DNA of 64,000 nucleotides from Fretibacter sp964410285 (GCA_964410285.1 CAYPFR010000005.1:156382-220381), one strand, 5' to 3'; counted from the stretch's first letter, positions 26,651 through 36,865 are shown. Notes: generated by a model from the sequence alone, not told the origin. Made by a program: numbers and translations.

Positions 26651-28173
26651 TAGATATCTCTATTCGGTTTAACAACGGTTTCAAAACGCACGCTCTGTTC
26701 GGCGGCGCGAAAGAGGGCGGCAGATTTATGCAAGGTCTCTTCAAATTCAGATTTCGGAACAGAATCCATGACAATCCCTGCGCCCGCGCGCACGTGCAGC
26801 GTTCCATTTTTAATGATCGCTGTCCGAAGGGCGATGGCGGTGTCCATCTCGCCTTCGCAGGAGATATAACCAACGGCGCCCGCATAAATCCCGCGTTTTT
26901 CGGTTTCAAGCTCATCAATAATTTCCATAGCGCGGACTTTCGGAGCGCCTGAGACCGTACCTGCCGGAAAGCCTGCAAAAAGGGCAGAGAGCGCGTCGTG
27001 ACCGCTTTGAAGCTCGCCTTCGACATTGGAAACAATGTGCATGACATGGCTATAACGTTCGATGGTAAAACGTTCTGTGACATTGACTGTACCAGGTTTT
27101 GCGACTCGGCCCACGTCATTGCGCCCCAGATCCAAAAGCATTAAATGCTCAGCGCATTCCTTTGGATCCGCAAGCAGATCGTGCTCATGTGCCATATCCT
27201 CGGCCTTTGTTTTACCGCGGGGACGTGTGCCAGCTATGGGGCGAATAGTAACTACCCCGCCGCGAGAGCGAACCAAAATTTCAGGACTCGAGCCAACAAT
27301 ACTGTGATCGCCAAAATTCAGAAAATACAAAAAGGGAGAGGGGTTCATACGCCGCAGAGCTCGGTAGAAGGCGAAGGGCGAAGCAGGCATGGGGCTGGAA
27401 AGGCGCTGCCCGATGACGACCTGAAAGATATCCCCGCTTAGAATATAATCTTTTGCCTTTTGCACGCGCGCGCTAAATTCGGCCTCGCTCGTTCCAAGAA
27501 CTGGTGTTAGCGATGGCGTCGCTTGTCGGCTAACGGCTCGGGAGGGGGTGGGCTTTTTCATTTCCGCCTCAACGGTGGAAATGCGCTCCCCGGCGGCCTG
27601 ATAGGCAGCGGCTGCACTGGTTTTACTTGGATAAACTGGCGTCGCAATGATCACTTCCTGTGCGATTAGGTCAAAAATCGCAATAAGGGTGGGCCGCACC
27701 ATGATCGCATCAGGAGTTCCAATCGGGTCCGCATTGATCGCAGGGAGTTTCTCAACCTGACGGATCATATCATAGCCAAGATACCCAAAGAGCCCCGCCG
27801 CCATGGGCGGAATATCCTCGGGCAGGGAGAAGGCCGACTCAGCCTGTAGGGCGCGAAGGCTATCAAGAGGTTTGCCTTCTAACGGCTGGAAGTTTTCCGT
27901 AGCAATGTCAGTCCCGCGCGCGCATTCGCTTTGCTCGCCTGCACAGCGCCAGACAATATCGGGTGAGAAGCCGAGAAAGCTATAGCGCCCGCGCTGCTCT
28001 CCGCCCTGTACGGACTCAAACAGAAAAGCATAAGGTTTTCCCAGCGCGATTTTTATATAGGCGGATACTGGCGTGTCGATATCATTGACCACACGCTTTA
28101 GGACAAGCTGCGCTTCTCCTTTATCATAGGCACGCGCAAAGGATTCCAGATCAATATTGAGGCCGCCGCCCAT
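26650..28173 (-). CDS. trpE: anthranilate synthase component I
   Basis: Converts chorismate to anthranilate using ammonia from TrpG. The C-terminal chorismate-binding domain has IRPIAGTRPRG near residue 315, LMLLDLGRNDVGRV near 346 and FPAGTVSGAPKVRAMEII near 415; the N-terminal domain holds the usual feedback site region (PVSAYIKIALGKPYAFLFES). Length 507 residues. Its ATG overlaps the ppiD stop as TAATG, so no leader peptide or attenuator can fit in front of it; any tryptophan control must act upstream of ppiD or inside it. Confidence 0.95.
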   Translation of the reverse strand: MGGGLNIDLESFARAYDKGEAQLVLKRVVNDIDTPVSAYIKIALGKPYAFLFESVQGGEQRGRYSFLGFSPDIVWRCAGEQSECARGTDIATENFQPLEGKPLDSLRALQAESAFSLPEDIPPMAAGLFGYLGYDMIRQVEKLPAINADPIGTPDAIMVRPTLIAIFDLIAQEVIIATPVYPSKTSAAAAYQAAGERISTVEAEMKKPTPSRAVSRQATPSLTPVLGTSEAEFSARVQKAKDYILSGDIFQVVIGQRLSSPMPASPFAFYRALRRMNPSPFLYFLNFGDHSIVGSSPEILVRSRGGVVTIRPIAGTRPRGKTKAEDMAHEHDLLADPKECAEHLMLLDLGRNDVGRVAKPGTVNVTERFTIERYSHVMHIVSNVEGELQSGHDALSALFAGFPAGTVSGAPKVRAMEIIDELETEKRGIYAGAVGYISCEGEMDTAIALRTAIIKNGTLHVRAGAGIVMDSVPKSEFEETLHKSAALFRAAEQSVRFETVVKPNRDI

Positions 28174-30110
28174 TAGCTATCGCTATCGATACCAAGGAGA
28201 GATTTGATTTTCTCGGGTTTTTCAACGAGCGGATTTTCGGCAATCACCGCATTTTGATAGGCGCGCTGCAAATCGGCGCGAATAGCGACGCTTGCCTGTT
28301 CTTGAAGCACATCAGAAAACTGGCCTGCCAGACCATCTGTATTGGCGACAATCGCTGTTAGCTCCGCGATTTGGCGGGTCAGCGGCTTAAGCCCTTGTCC
28401 GCGTTTAATATCGCCAACTTTACCTTCCAGCAGTCCGACCGCAACTGTTGGACCGACAACATCCGATTGCGCGGAGCGCACGAGTATAGTCTCCTCAATC
28501 GAGGCACCGCTTCCGATCTCTTTGGCCAGATCATCAAGCGGCGTACCTGTTTGGGCTTTGCTAGCTGTCTCCAGCATAAGCTCATTAATGGCCTCGTCCA
28601 CCTGAAGTGTTTTCCACATGGCGATGGCTTGATCTTTAACCTCATCAAAGGGGCGAAGGACGCTATCGACGACGCTAGTAACCTTCACGGCCGCCCAGCC
28701 GCCATTGCTCGTCTCAAACAAGTCCGTTTCATATCCAAGGTCATTTGTGAAAATTTCCTGTAAGATGATATCGTCCTCCGCAACGCCCAAAAGATGCGCA
28801 ATGCCTGACATTTTAACGCCGTCCCGTGTCTGCCCCAGTCGGTCAATGTAATCAAAGCTTTGCAGCGTTACGCCCGTTTCTTTGGCGATATCTTCAAAGC
28901 TAACGCTTTCATCCATAAGTCCTTCTATCTGGCTCGTGAGATCATAAAGTTTTTCTTGCGCAAATTCTCCGCGAAGACTTTCCGTCAGCTCTTCTTTCAT
29001 GGTGTCAAAATCGGGAACGACAGCGGGGGTAATAGCTGTGACTTTGACAGCGTACCATTGCCCCAAGCTCCCGAGCAGGACTTTTATGTCTCCGTCATTC
29101 ATAGCGAAGGCGGCTTTGGATGTCTCAGGGTCAGTAATATCATCGGGCGACGCGTCACTATAGGACAAGATTTCATGACCCAAACCTGAGGCAATCACAG
29201 ACGGCTCTTGATCGGTTTGCAGAAGGTCAGCTGCTTTTTGAGCGCCCGCCTGATCAGGAGAAATAATCTGAACGACGGACCGAGTTTCGGCAGAACCAAG
29301 TTCACCAAGTTCCACGCGGTATTCAAAGGCGGCTTTGAGTTCATCCTTTTTGATTTCTATATTGGGCGTTAAATCAAAATCTTCGATCCGCAGCATCATA
29401 AACTGGCGATATTCCGGTGCAGTAAACGCCGCTTCGCGCTCCGCAATAAAGGCCTTGAGGGTTTCATCATCCGGCGTTTCAGGGTCTGCGACCGCGTCGC
29501 GGTTTATGGTAAGAACTCGGGCTTTACGTTGCTCTGTTAGAAATTTATAGCGCTGCTCGGCAAATTCAGCAGGCGCTTCCACCCCGTCAATGATCGCGGG
29601 GACGGTTTGGGCACGGCGCAGGTCGCGCTCGACGTCGCTTTCAAACTCCGCCCGCGTTATTCGGTTCTGCGCCAAAATAGACTCATATTTCTTTTCGCTG
29701 AACTCGCCCGTAAGCTCGTCCTTAAATACATCGATGTTTGACACCTCTTCACGGGCGACAAATCGGTTTACTCCGATGCCCAGATCATCTGCATCCACGC
29801 TAATGACAGATTGCTGAATGAGGCCGCCAAGTACCCGCGCGTGAACACCCTGCCGATAAGCTTCGCTGTGAGAAAGCTGCGAGCCTGACTCCAGCGCCAT
29901 GGCTTCTAGCTCTCGTTTAAAAGCGCGCTCAAATTCCATACCGTCAATTTCAGAATCGCCAATCGTGGCCACGGCATTGTTTGAACTTGGGCTGAAAACA
30001 TCATTGATGCCCCAGATTGCAAACCCAATAACAAGGAACCCAATCAAAATACCAACGAAGAGTTTCTGGATTCGGCTTCCGATGGATTGGGCACTAATTT
30101 TTTGCGACAT
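28173..30110 (-). CDS. ppiD: PpiD-type membrane-anchored periplasmic folding factor
   Basis: Peptidyl-prolyl isomerase/chaperone expected at the periplasmic exit of SecYEG. A single N-terminal membrane helix (about residues 17-36, LFVGILIGFLVIGFAIWGIN) precedes a SurA-N-like domain (about 45-180) and a parvulin-like domain (about 230-370); the rest is helical. The parvulin part is not strongly conserved, so isomerase activity is uncertain. Length 645 residues is usual. It is the first gene of the trpEGDC run, an arrangement widespread in alphaproteobacteria. Confidence 0.88.
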   Translation of the reverse strand: MSQKISAQSIGSRIQKLFVGILIGFLVIGFAIWGINDVFSPSSNNAVATIGDSEIDGMEFERAFKRELEAMALESGSQLSHSEAYRQGVHARVLGGLIQQSVISVDADDLGIGVNRFVAREEVSNIDVFKDELTGEFSEKKYESILAQNRITRAEFESDVERDLRRAQTVPAIIDGVEAPAEFAEQRYKFLTEQRKARVLTINRDAVADPETPDDETLKAFIAEREAAFTAPEYRQFMMLRIEDFDLTPNIEIKKDELKAAFEYRVELGELGSAETRSVVQIISPDQAGAQKAADLLQTDQEPSVIASGLGHEILSYSDASPDDITDPETSKAAFAMNDGDIKVLLGSLGQWYAVKVTAITPAVVPDFDTMKEELTESLRGEFAQEKLYDLTSQIEGLMDESVSFEDIAKETGVTLQSFDYIDRLGQTRDGVKMSGIAHLLGVAEDDIILQEIFTNDLGYETDLFETSNGGWAAVKVTSVVDSVLRPFDEVKDQAIAMWKTLQVDEAINELMLETASKAQTGTPLDDLAKEIGSGASIEETILVRSAQSDVVGPTVAVGLLEGKVGDIKRGQGLKPLTRQIAELTAIVANTDGLAGQFSDVLQEQASVAIRADLQRAYQNAVIAENPLVEKPEKIKSLLGIDSDS

Positions 30111-30235
30111 AAGACCGTCCTATTCTTTGAACTTACATAGACAGCGCCGCGCGGCTTCGCAAGCACATAGCCCGCTTCGAGCTTGATTATCGGCAGGAAA
30201 TCAACCTATCACATGGGGAATTAATGGAGAATTTG

Positions 30236-30952
30236 ATGCGCCCACTTATTGCCGCCAATTGGAAAATGCACGGATCTTTGAATTGGGATCAAAAACTCGC
30301 GCAATTTGATGAATTTTTGCCTGCGTCGCATCGCGGTGCGCTCGACATTCTGATCTGTGCGCCCACGCTTTACAGCGTTGCATTACTGCGCGCGGCCAAA
30401 GACCTTGGCATTTATATTGGCGCCCAAAACTGCCACGCTGCTGATAGCGGCGCTCATACGGGTGAAATCAGTGCTCAGATGCTCGCGGAAGCTGGACTGA
30501 GCTATGTTATTACGGGGCATTCCGAACGCCGCGCCGCTGGGGAGAGCGATAAGGATGTACGAGATAAAGCCTCTGCGGCGCTTCGCAGCGGTTTGATACC
30601 GATTATATGCGTGGGCGAATCACTGGCGCAGCGCGAGGCTGGGGAGGCGATGAAGATTGTCAGCGGGCAGCTTGCCCATAGCATGCCAAGCAACGATGGA
30701 GAGGCTGTCATTGCCTATGAACCAATCTGGGCGATAGGCACGGGAAAGACGCCGACCATGAGCGACATAGCCGCTATGCATGATCACATTCGCGCGGTGG
30801 CCGGTGAGGGGATACGCCTACTATACGGCGGCTCGGTGAAGCCTGCAAATGCGGCAGATATACTTGCTATTAAGAACGTGAACGGAGCCCTAATTGGGGG
30901 CGCAAGCCTTGAAATGGACAGCCTCTCGCAGATAGCAAAGGCCGCGCTTTGA
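30236..30952 (+). CDS. tpiA: triosephosphate isomerase
   Basis: Interconverts dihydroxyacetone phosphate and glyceraldehyde 3-phosphate. The barrel starts RPLIAANWKMHGS; catalytic His is in TGHSERR near residue 95 and catalytic Glu in AYEPIWAIGTGKTP near 162; the phosphate loop LLYGGSVKP is near 203. The start is placed at ATG 30236, which has GGAG seven bases upstream and gives the usual N-terminus; ATG 30224 would add four residues. Divergent from ppiD across about 113-125 bases, where no clear promoter was recognised. Confidence 0.95.
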   Translation: MRPLIAANWKMHGSLNWDQKLAQFDEFLPASHRGALDILICAPTLYSVALLRAAKDLGIYIGAQNCHAADSGAHTGEISAQMLAEAGLSYVITGHSERRAAGESDKDVRDKASAALRSGLIPIICVGESLAQREAGEAMKIVSGQLAHSMPSNDGEAVIAYEPIWAIGTGKTPTMSDIAAMHDHIRAVAGEGIRLLYGGSVKPANAADILAIKNVNGALIGGASLEMDSLSQIAKAAL

Positions 30953-30953
30953 T

Positions 30954-31571
30954 CTAGAGCGTGGCGCGCTGCCTATCTGCGTCTTCCATCAATTGCTCAA
31001 GGCGGTCTTTGCCAAAAAACATTTCGCCGCCAATGAAAAAGGCAGGGATACCAAAGACCCCGCGCTCCACAGCGTGGGACGTGGCATCCATCAAGGCTGA
31101 TTTGATGGCGGGATCTTGCACGCTTTGCAGCATTTCTTCTGCGTGAAACCCGTTTTCCGTCATCACGGATGCAAAGATTTCGGGATCATCCATTTTAAGC
31201 CCGTCCTCCCACATCGCCTTCATTCCCGCAGCAATATAGGCCCCCAACCGCTCTTGAGCCTGCGGCGTAAAAGCCCCGCGCATAAGCATGAGCGTATTGA
31301 CGGGGAAATGCGGATTCATCTTAAAGTCTGTCAGCGCATGTTTTCGAATAAAGCGCTGCATTTCGAGCATATCATAAGCCAATTTCCCTTTGACGCCGCC
31401 AAAGGCAATCATTGGCGGCTGATTATTGGTTAGCTTGAAAATCCCGCCAAGCAGCGCGGGCTTAAACACCAAGTTTATATCCCGATCGCCGATCATTTTT
31501 GGTAAGGTCTTGTAGGCGAGATAGGCATTGGGGCTTCCAAAGTCTATAATAAATTCAATTGCTTGAGGCAT
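30954..31571 (-). CDS. 2-hydroxychromene-2-carboxylate isomerase / kappa-GST family protein
   Basis: DsbA-like thioredoxin-fold protein of the HCCA isomerase group, glutathione-dependent enzymes first known from naphthalene breakdown. The N-terminal strand EFIIDFGSPNAYLAY has Ser in the position of the thioredoxin Cys, as in kappa-class GSTs, and the cis-Pro segment GVFGIPAFFIGGEMFFG lies near residue 170. Length 205 residues. The substrate here is unknown; no aromatic-ring pathway is visible next to it. It lies six bases downstream of the frameshifted dehydrogenase gene on the same strand. Confidence 0.82.
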   Translation of the reverse strand: MPQAIEFIIDFGSPNAYLAYKTLPKMIGDRDINLVFKPALLGGIFKLTNNQPPMIAFGGVKGKLAYDMLEMQRFIRKHALTDFKMNPHFPVNTLMLMRGAFTPQAQERLGAYIAAGMKAMWEDGLKMDDPEIFASVMTENGFHAEEMLQSVQDPAIKSALMDATSHAVERGVFGIPAFFIGGEMFFGKDRLEQLMEDADRQRATL

Positions 31572-31577
31572 ATTTTT

Positions 31578-32313
31578 CTACCATTTTTCGCCGTAAGGGC
31601 GCAAATCAAGTTCATGCGTCCACGCGGTTCGCTTTTGATGATGTAAGAGCACATATTGTTCTGCGATGTGCGAAGGATTTAATATCAAATCCTTCTCTCT
31701 TAGCTCATCGACTCTGGGAACATTATCTCTGATGAAATTAGAGTCAATCGCACCATCAATAACAACATGAGCTACATGAATATTCTTGGGGCCGAGCTCG
31801 CGGGCCATTGATTGCGCGAGAGCCCGCAGCGCATGTTTGGCACCTGAAAAAGCGCTATACTTGGGACCTCCGCGCAAGCTCGCCGTAGCGCCAGTGAATA
31901 TAATTGTGCCTTTTCCGTGCTTTAACATGCGTATGGCCGCTTCTCTGCCCATCAAAAAACCAGCAAAACACGCCATTTCCCATACTTTTCGGTAAACCCG
32001 GGCGCTAGTCTCCGTAATCGAGAAGCGAACATTCGCCCCTATATTGAAAATTGCGACCTCCAAGGGACCAATATCGGCTTCGATTTTATTCATGATTGTT
32101 ACCATGGTGTCTTCATCACGCGCATCGCCAGCTAAAGCGACGGCTTTATATCCGTCATCACGGATTGATTGGGCGAGCGCTTGTAATTTATCAGCGTGAC
32201 GAGGACGGCGCATAAGGCAGACCGTAAACCCGTCTCTAGCAAAAGCCCTACCAATTGCGGACCCGGTATCATCTCCTGCGCCAACAAATAAGGCAGCATT
32301 TCTGTGCGCTCAT
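31578..32313 (-). pseudogene. short-chain dehydrogenase with N-terminal frameshift
   Basis: From ATG 32213 to the stop, 211 residues read as the back part of an SDR oxidoreductase: NIGAN near 58, the catalytic Ser region FTGATASLRGGPKYS with YSAFSGAKHAL (YxxxK-type). The cofactor-binding front part is present upstream in the same frame (AALFVGAGDDTGSAIGRAFA, bases about 32240-32298), but a TGA precedes it and no start codon lies between. The expected start is ATG at 32313, which has AGGGAA eight bases upstream; it reads MSAQK and then runs out of frame. Removing one base of the A3 run at 32299-32301 (TTT on the plus strand) joins both parts. Either a recent inactivation or a base-calling error. 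Confidence 0.8.
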
Positions 32314-32516
32314 ATGATTTCCCTATGTTGGCATGAAACAATCCCAACTCTAGGCCCACGTCTTTGCCACAGGCAAGGATATTTCCCGGCAAAGCTAACA
32401 AAACAGGGATCCCTCTTGATCTCCTAGAAAATATTGCCATCTACCGACTAGCGCTATGGCTCAAGTTAGGCTATTGCGCTCTCTAATTTACACGCCTTCC
32501 ATCATAAGAGAGTCCC

Positions 32517-32948
32517 ATGGCCAATGTATTGCTCGTTATTCAACTGCTGATCAGCATTGTACTGACTTTTCTTATTCTTATTCAGCGCTCCGAAGGCGGC
32601 GCGCTAGGAATAGGCGGCGGCGGAGGCGGCGGGCTGATGTCTGGCCGCTCGGCGACCAATTCAATTACCAAGCTAACAGCAATCCTCGGCGCGGCATTTA
32701 TTGTAAATTGTTTGATCCTCTCTATAGTTTTCAACAAAGAAAACCAATCTCGATCACTTATTGACGTCGAAGCGGCAGAAGCCCCCTTGACGATCACCAC
32801 CGAAACACCCGACAACACAAACCCGTTAGGTGAGGTTTCTGTTGAAGCACCCGAAGCGGTAAAAGAGGACACAATGACGTCCGAAAGTACTGAAGCTCCG
32901 GCAGATACATCACCGTTAGAAGAGCCGAAGACGCCCGAAAACGAATAA
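32517..32948 (+). CDS. secG: preprotein translocase subunit SecG
   Basis: Small accessory subunit of the SecYEG channel. Two membrane helices (about residues 3-22 and 52-72) flank the conserved loop LIQRSEGGALGIGGGGGGGLM. The C-terminal 70 residues are an acidic Glu/Pro/Thr/Ser-rich tail, a common extension in alphaproteobacteria. pyrG follows after 40 bases, the usual neighbour in this class. The 203 bases upstream of it, back to the dehydrogenase start, contain only a small TTGCC-ACA-GGCAA repeat (32364-32376) and no recognised gene. Confidence 0.92.
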   Translation: MANVLLVIQLLISIVLTFLILIQRSEGGALGIGGGGGGGLMSGRSATNSITKLTAILGAAFIVNCLILSIVFNKENQSRSLIDVEAAEAPLTITTETPDNTNPLGEVSVEAPEAVKEDTMTSESTEAPADTSPLEEPKTPENE

Positions 32949-32988
32949 GCGTTTGAGGTAACGGCGGCTCTAGAAAACGGATCGGGCT

Positions 32989-34620
32989 ATGCCGCGTTAC
33001 ATCTTTATTACCGGAGGCGTTGTATCCTCTCTCGGCAAAGGCTTAGCCTCCGCTGCCCTTGGCGCACTTTTACAGGCACGCGGATACCACGTCCGGTTAC
33101 GTAAACTCGATCCTTATCTTAACGTCGACCCGGGTACGATGTCTCCCTTCCAGCACGGCGAGGTCTATGTCACGGATGACGGGGCGGAGACTGATCTGGA
33201 TTTGGGGCATTATGAGCGCTTTACGGGCGTATCAGCGGCACAATCAGATAACATCACCACGGGCCGGATATATTCCAACATCATTGAGAAAGAACGCCGC
33301 GGAGATTATCTCGGCGCTACAGTTCAGGTTATTCCCCACGTAACAAATGAGATTAAAGATTTTGTCCTCTCTGACGCGGGCGAGGGCGTAGATTTTGTTC
33401 TGTGCGAGGTGGGAGGAACGGTTGGGGACATAGAGGGTTTGCCTTTCTTTGAGGCCCTCCGCCAGCTTCGGCAGGACTTACCCTTACAAGAAAGCGTGCA
33501 TATTCACGTCACTCTCATGCCGTATATCAAGGCAGCAGGCGAGATGAAGACAAAGCCCACTCAGCACAGCGTGAAGGAGCTTCGTTCAATTGGTATCCAG
33601 CCAGATATACTTTTGTGCCGCGCAGACCGCGAGATTGCCATTGATGACCGCAGTAAAATTGCGCGTTTTTGTAATGTGCGGGAAAGCTCTGTTATTCAGG
33701 GGCTTGATGCGCGCTCAATTTATGATGTGCCGCTGGCTTATCACGACGAAGGGTTGGACCGCGAAGTGCTTAGCCATTTCGGTATAGAGGAGCCGCCTAA
33801 GGCTGACCTCTCGCGCTGGGAAGCGATCTCGGAGAGTCTAAGCAACCCTGACGGGGAAGTCACGATTGCGGTGATTGGAAAATATACTGTATTGCCTGAT
33901 GCTTACAAATCTCTCACCGAAGCTTTGGTTCACGGCGGGATCGCAAATCGTGTTAAGGTCAAAATACGCTGGCTGGAAGCGGAAGCTTTTGAGGCTGGAG
34001 ATAAGGCCGCACTTTTACGCGGGGCGCACGGAATTTTAGTGCCGGGCGGGTTCGGCGAGCGCGGTACAGAAGGAAAAATTGAGGCCGTCAAATTTGCCAG
34101 AACTTCTGACATTCCATTCTTTGGAATTTGCCTTGGAATGCAAATGGCCGTCGTTGAGGCTGCGCGAAATATGGCCGGAATTCGCCTTGCGAGCAGCTCT
34201 GAATTTGGCGATGACGGCGAGAACATTGTCGGGCTTATGACGGAATGGAAAAAAGGCAACGAACGGATAGAGCGCACGAAAGACACCGATCTTGGCGGCA
34301 CCATGCGTCTCGGGGCTTACTCTGCTATGCTGGCGAAAGGTTCGCTTGTCGCACATGAATATGGCGGCACAAAAATCGAGGAGCGTCACCGTCACCGATA
34401 TGAAGTCAATATTGATTACAAAGACAGACTAGAGGAAACAGGGCTCGTATTCTCAGGATTATCCCCTGACGGTATCCTTCCCGAAATTGTGGAAATTCCG
34501 TCCCACCCTTGGTTTATAGGTGTGCAATATCACCCGGAACTGAAATCCCGTCCTTTTGAGCCGCATCCGCTTTTTGCGGGTTTCATTAGAGCCGCCGTTA
34601 AACAAAGCCGACTTGTATAG
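32989..34620 (+). CDS. pyrG: CTP synthase
   Basis: Makes CTP from UTP with glutamine as nitrogen donor. The N-terminal synthetase domain starts YIFITGGVVSSLGKGLASAALG, with LDPYLNVDPGTMSPFQHGEVYV near 40; the C-terminal class I amidotransferase has the nucleophile Cys in FFGICLGMQ near residue 382 and the His-Glu pair in GVQYHPELKSRP near 513. Full length, 543 residues. Convergent with the lytic transglycosylase gene, ten bases away. Confidence 0.97.
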   Translation: MPRYIFITGGVVSSLGKGLASAALGALLQARGYHVRLRKLDPYLNVDPGTMSPFQHGEVYVTDDGAETDLDLGHYERFTGVSAAQSDNITTGRIYSNIIEKERRGDYLGATVQVIPHVTNEIKDFVLSDAGEGVDFVLCEVGGTVGDIEGLPFFEALRQLRQDLPLQESVHIHVTLMPYIKAAGEMKTKPTQHSVKELRSIGIQPDILLCRADREIAIDDRSKIARFCNVRESSVIQGLDARSIYDVPLAYHDEGLDREVLSHFGIEEPPKADLSRWEAISESLSNPDGEVTIAVIGKYTVLPDAYKSLTEALVHGGIANRVKVKIRWLEAEAFEAGDKAALLRGAHGILVPGGFGERGTEGKIEAVKFARTSDIPFFGICLGMQMAVVEAARNMAGIRLASSSEFGDDGENIVGLMTEWKKGNERIERTKDTDLGGTMRLGAYSAMLAKGSLVAHEYGGTKIEERHRHRYEVNIDYKDRLEETGLVFSGLSPDGILPEIVEIPSHPWFIGVQYHPELKSRPFEPHPLFAGFIRAAVKQSRLV

Positions 34621-34630
34621 GTACTATGGG

Positions 34631-36733
34631 CTACCCCGCGCCCGCATTTAAATCACTTGCGGCCCGGTTTTCGGAAGAGCCGCCGTTAAGCCTCGCGCGG
34701 TAGACCTGCATATTTTCCATGACCCGCTGGATATAATTTCGGGTCTCCGAAAAAGGCAAACTTTCCAGCCAATCAATAGGATCAATCTCTCCTGTGCGCG
34801 GATCACCATAGGTTTTAACCCATCTATCAACGCGGTGGGGGCCTGCATTATAGGCCGCCGCTGACATAATATAGCTGCCATCATAGCGCGCTAGAAGGTC
34901 ATTGAGGTGATGCGCGCCTAGCCTAGCGGAGTAATCTATATCTGTCGTCATACGTGCGCGGTTATATGGAATGCGGTGCTTTCGCGCCGTTGCCTTCGCC
35001 GTAGCGTTGATCATTTGCATCATACCATAGGCATTTGCGTGGCTGACAGCGCTGTAGTTGAACTCGCTTTCTTGGCGCGCGATGGCATAAACAAAGGGAA
35101 TATCAAATTGACTCCCGAGCCCCGAAATTGAGGGTATAAGCGGATACCCAACCTCTGTCAGCATCGTCTTCAGCCTTCCGGCTTGTTTTGCCGCACGAAT
35201 AGAGGGCCGCATATAGCCAAAATCAGCGCCTGTTTCCGCGAGGAGAGAGAGCTGCGCTGGATCTGTGAACTCGTCATCAAGATGGAAAGAGAACTGCGTA
35301 TAAAACCGCTCATCATCAATCTCGCCAAATAGTTTCATGGCACTGACACGCGGATCACTATTGAAGGCGGTAAGAGCGAATGTCCGGTCAGGTTCCGGGG
35401 GAAGCTGCAATGAGGCCAGCCGCCCGCTCAATTTTTTGCTGGCAAGTTGCCCATAAAAAGTATTCACATATTGCGCCGCGTCTGCGTAATAGCCGCGCTC
35501 AGTGCCGGGCTGTGCACGTTCGGCAGCGCGGCCTTGCCAATAGGCGGCGCGGCTAAGAGAGACGGGTAGGCCCACCCCGGATTGAAGGCGCGTAAAATGC
35601 TCGAGAGCTCGAGACGGTTGGCCAAGCTTTGTAAGTGCCAGCCAGCCAGAAAGAAATTCCGCCTCGGCAAATGACTGACCTTTCGTTAGCCCGTGATTAA
35701 GCGTGAGGTCATAAGCATCCTGAAACCGTTTTTCTTCAATCGCCCAATAGGTCATGATCTTGCGCTCACGCCATATAACCTCTTTTCCCTTTTGAGATTG
35801 GGGCGGGCGGGTGATCTGGGTAAACATTGGAAGCGCCTTTTCTTTTGACGCTTTGCGGCGGCGCCAACGGCCGCGCTCATACGATAAGCCCGCATCCTTG
35901 CGCGCAGACACAGGGATGGCGCGAATGGCTGAATCCATGCCGCTTGCATTTCTATTTACGCGCATGCGCGCGGTTTGCAGCTTGCTGTCGGTGGGCGGCA
36001 TAAGAGACAACAAACCATTGACTTTGCTAAAGTGCCGATGCCCCAGCCAGATGAGATAATCACCGCGCAGCGCATGATCAATCGGGGTCAAGCGCTTTTT
36101 ATAGCGTTTAAAGCCTTCCTTTTGGCGGTCGCGGGTTAGGCTGGATTCGTGCCAACCAAAACGCAGCCATTTGTCGCCCTCCGTGAAATCTCCGCGGTCA
36201 TAAAACCCCTGCGCGAGCGCTAGGCGGCCTTCACCCGAGACGGGGTCCTGTCCTTTGAACCAATCAACGACCTCCGATATTCCCGCAGGGTTATCGAAAA
36301 GTTTGCCTTCTGCGCGCGCGCGAATGGTCGTCATGCGGGGCCAGTCACCGAGATTGTGAATAACATAGGTTAGCTCTGATAGCGGCGCGTTTCTATCACG
36401 CGAGGCATGGAGCCATAGAAGCGCATCGCGGGCCGTTGGGTGAGAAATTTTCGCCCGTATTGATTTGACCTTTTGCCAATCACCTCGCCGTGCGGCTTTG
36501 ACGGCCTTTTCAAACTGATCGGCCTCTTTGTTGGAAAGAATTTGTGAGCTATTGGGCGCGGCAGGTTTTAAGCGCGGCGTTGGGACTTGCGCCAGCGCGG
36601 CCTGTGGCAACATGAGTACCGCTAGACAAATCGCCGCAAAAATGACCCGAATGCGGGCGCATGTGACCACAATTGACGGATAGGTTTTCAAGAATGATAT
36701 ACAGGTGATAGTGCTATTACGCGGTGTTTGCAT
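34631..36733 (-). CDS. slt: soluble lytic murein transglycosylase
   Basis: Cleaves the glycan strand of peptidoglycan with formation of 1,6-anhydro-muramic acid. Layout: secretion signal ending ALAQV near residue 50, a long alpha-superhelical region (about 60-520) and a C-terminal SLT domain with the catalytic Glu in ARQESEFNYSA near 567, AYGMMQMINATAKATA and AAYNAGPHRVDRWV. Length 700 residues. The chosen ATG (36733) has GAGG directly adjacent, poor spacing; a GTG at 36670 would still leave a full signal peptide, so the true start may be internal. Divergent from dapA. Confidence 0.88.
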   Translation of the reverse strand: MQTPRNSTITCISFLKTYPSIVVTCARIRVIFAAICLAVLMLPQAALAQVPTPRLKPAAPNSSQILSNKEADQFEKAVKAARRGDWQKVKSIRAKISHPTARDALLWLHASRDRNAPLSELTYVIHNLGDWPRMTTIRARAEGKLFDNPAGISEVVDWFKGQDPVSGEGRLALAQGFYDRGDFTEGDKWLRFGWHESSLTRDRQKEGFKRYKKRLTPIDHALRGDYLIWLGHRHFSKVNGLLSLMPPTDSKLQTARMRVNRNASGMDSAIRAIPVSARKDAGLSYERGRWRRRKASKEKALPMFTQITRPPQSQKGKEVIWRERKIMTYWAIEEKRFQDAYDLTLNHGLTKGQSFAEAEFLSGWLALTKLGQPSRALEHFTRLQSGVGLPVSLSRAAYWQGRAAERAQPGTERGYYADAAQYVNTFYGQLASKKLSGRLASLQLPPEPDRTFALTAFNSDPRVSAMKLFGEIDDERFYTQFSFHLDDEFTDPAQLSLLAETGADFGYMRPSIRAAKQAGRLKTMLTEVGYPLIPSISGLGSQFDIPFVYAIARQESEFNYSAVSHANAYGMMQMINATAKATARKHRIPYNRARMTTDIDYSARLGAHHLNDLLARYDGSYIMSAAAYNAGPHRVDRWVKTYGDPRTGEIDPIDWLESLPFSETRNYIQRVMENMQVYRARLNGGSSENRAASDLNAGAG

Positions 36734-36865
36734 CCTCTTATTGTAAGGCTCTACTTATAGGGGGCAACAAGATAACGTCCGTAAAAGTCAATTATTTGAA
36801 CTTTTTGCAGTTGTACCCGTAACGAAATCAGCGCTAAAGACGGGCTAAGGTAATGAGAGATTAAT

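Noticed and set aside
32132..32440. 102-codon minus-strand frame overlapping the 5' end of the dehydrogenase
   Set aside because: Its sequence has no family resemblance, and the overlapping frame encodes the clear SDR cofactor-binding segment.
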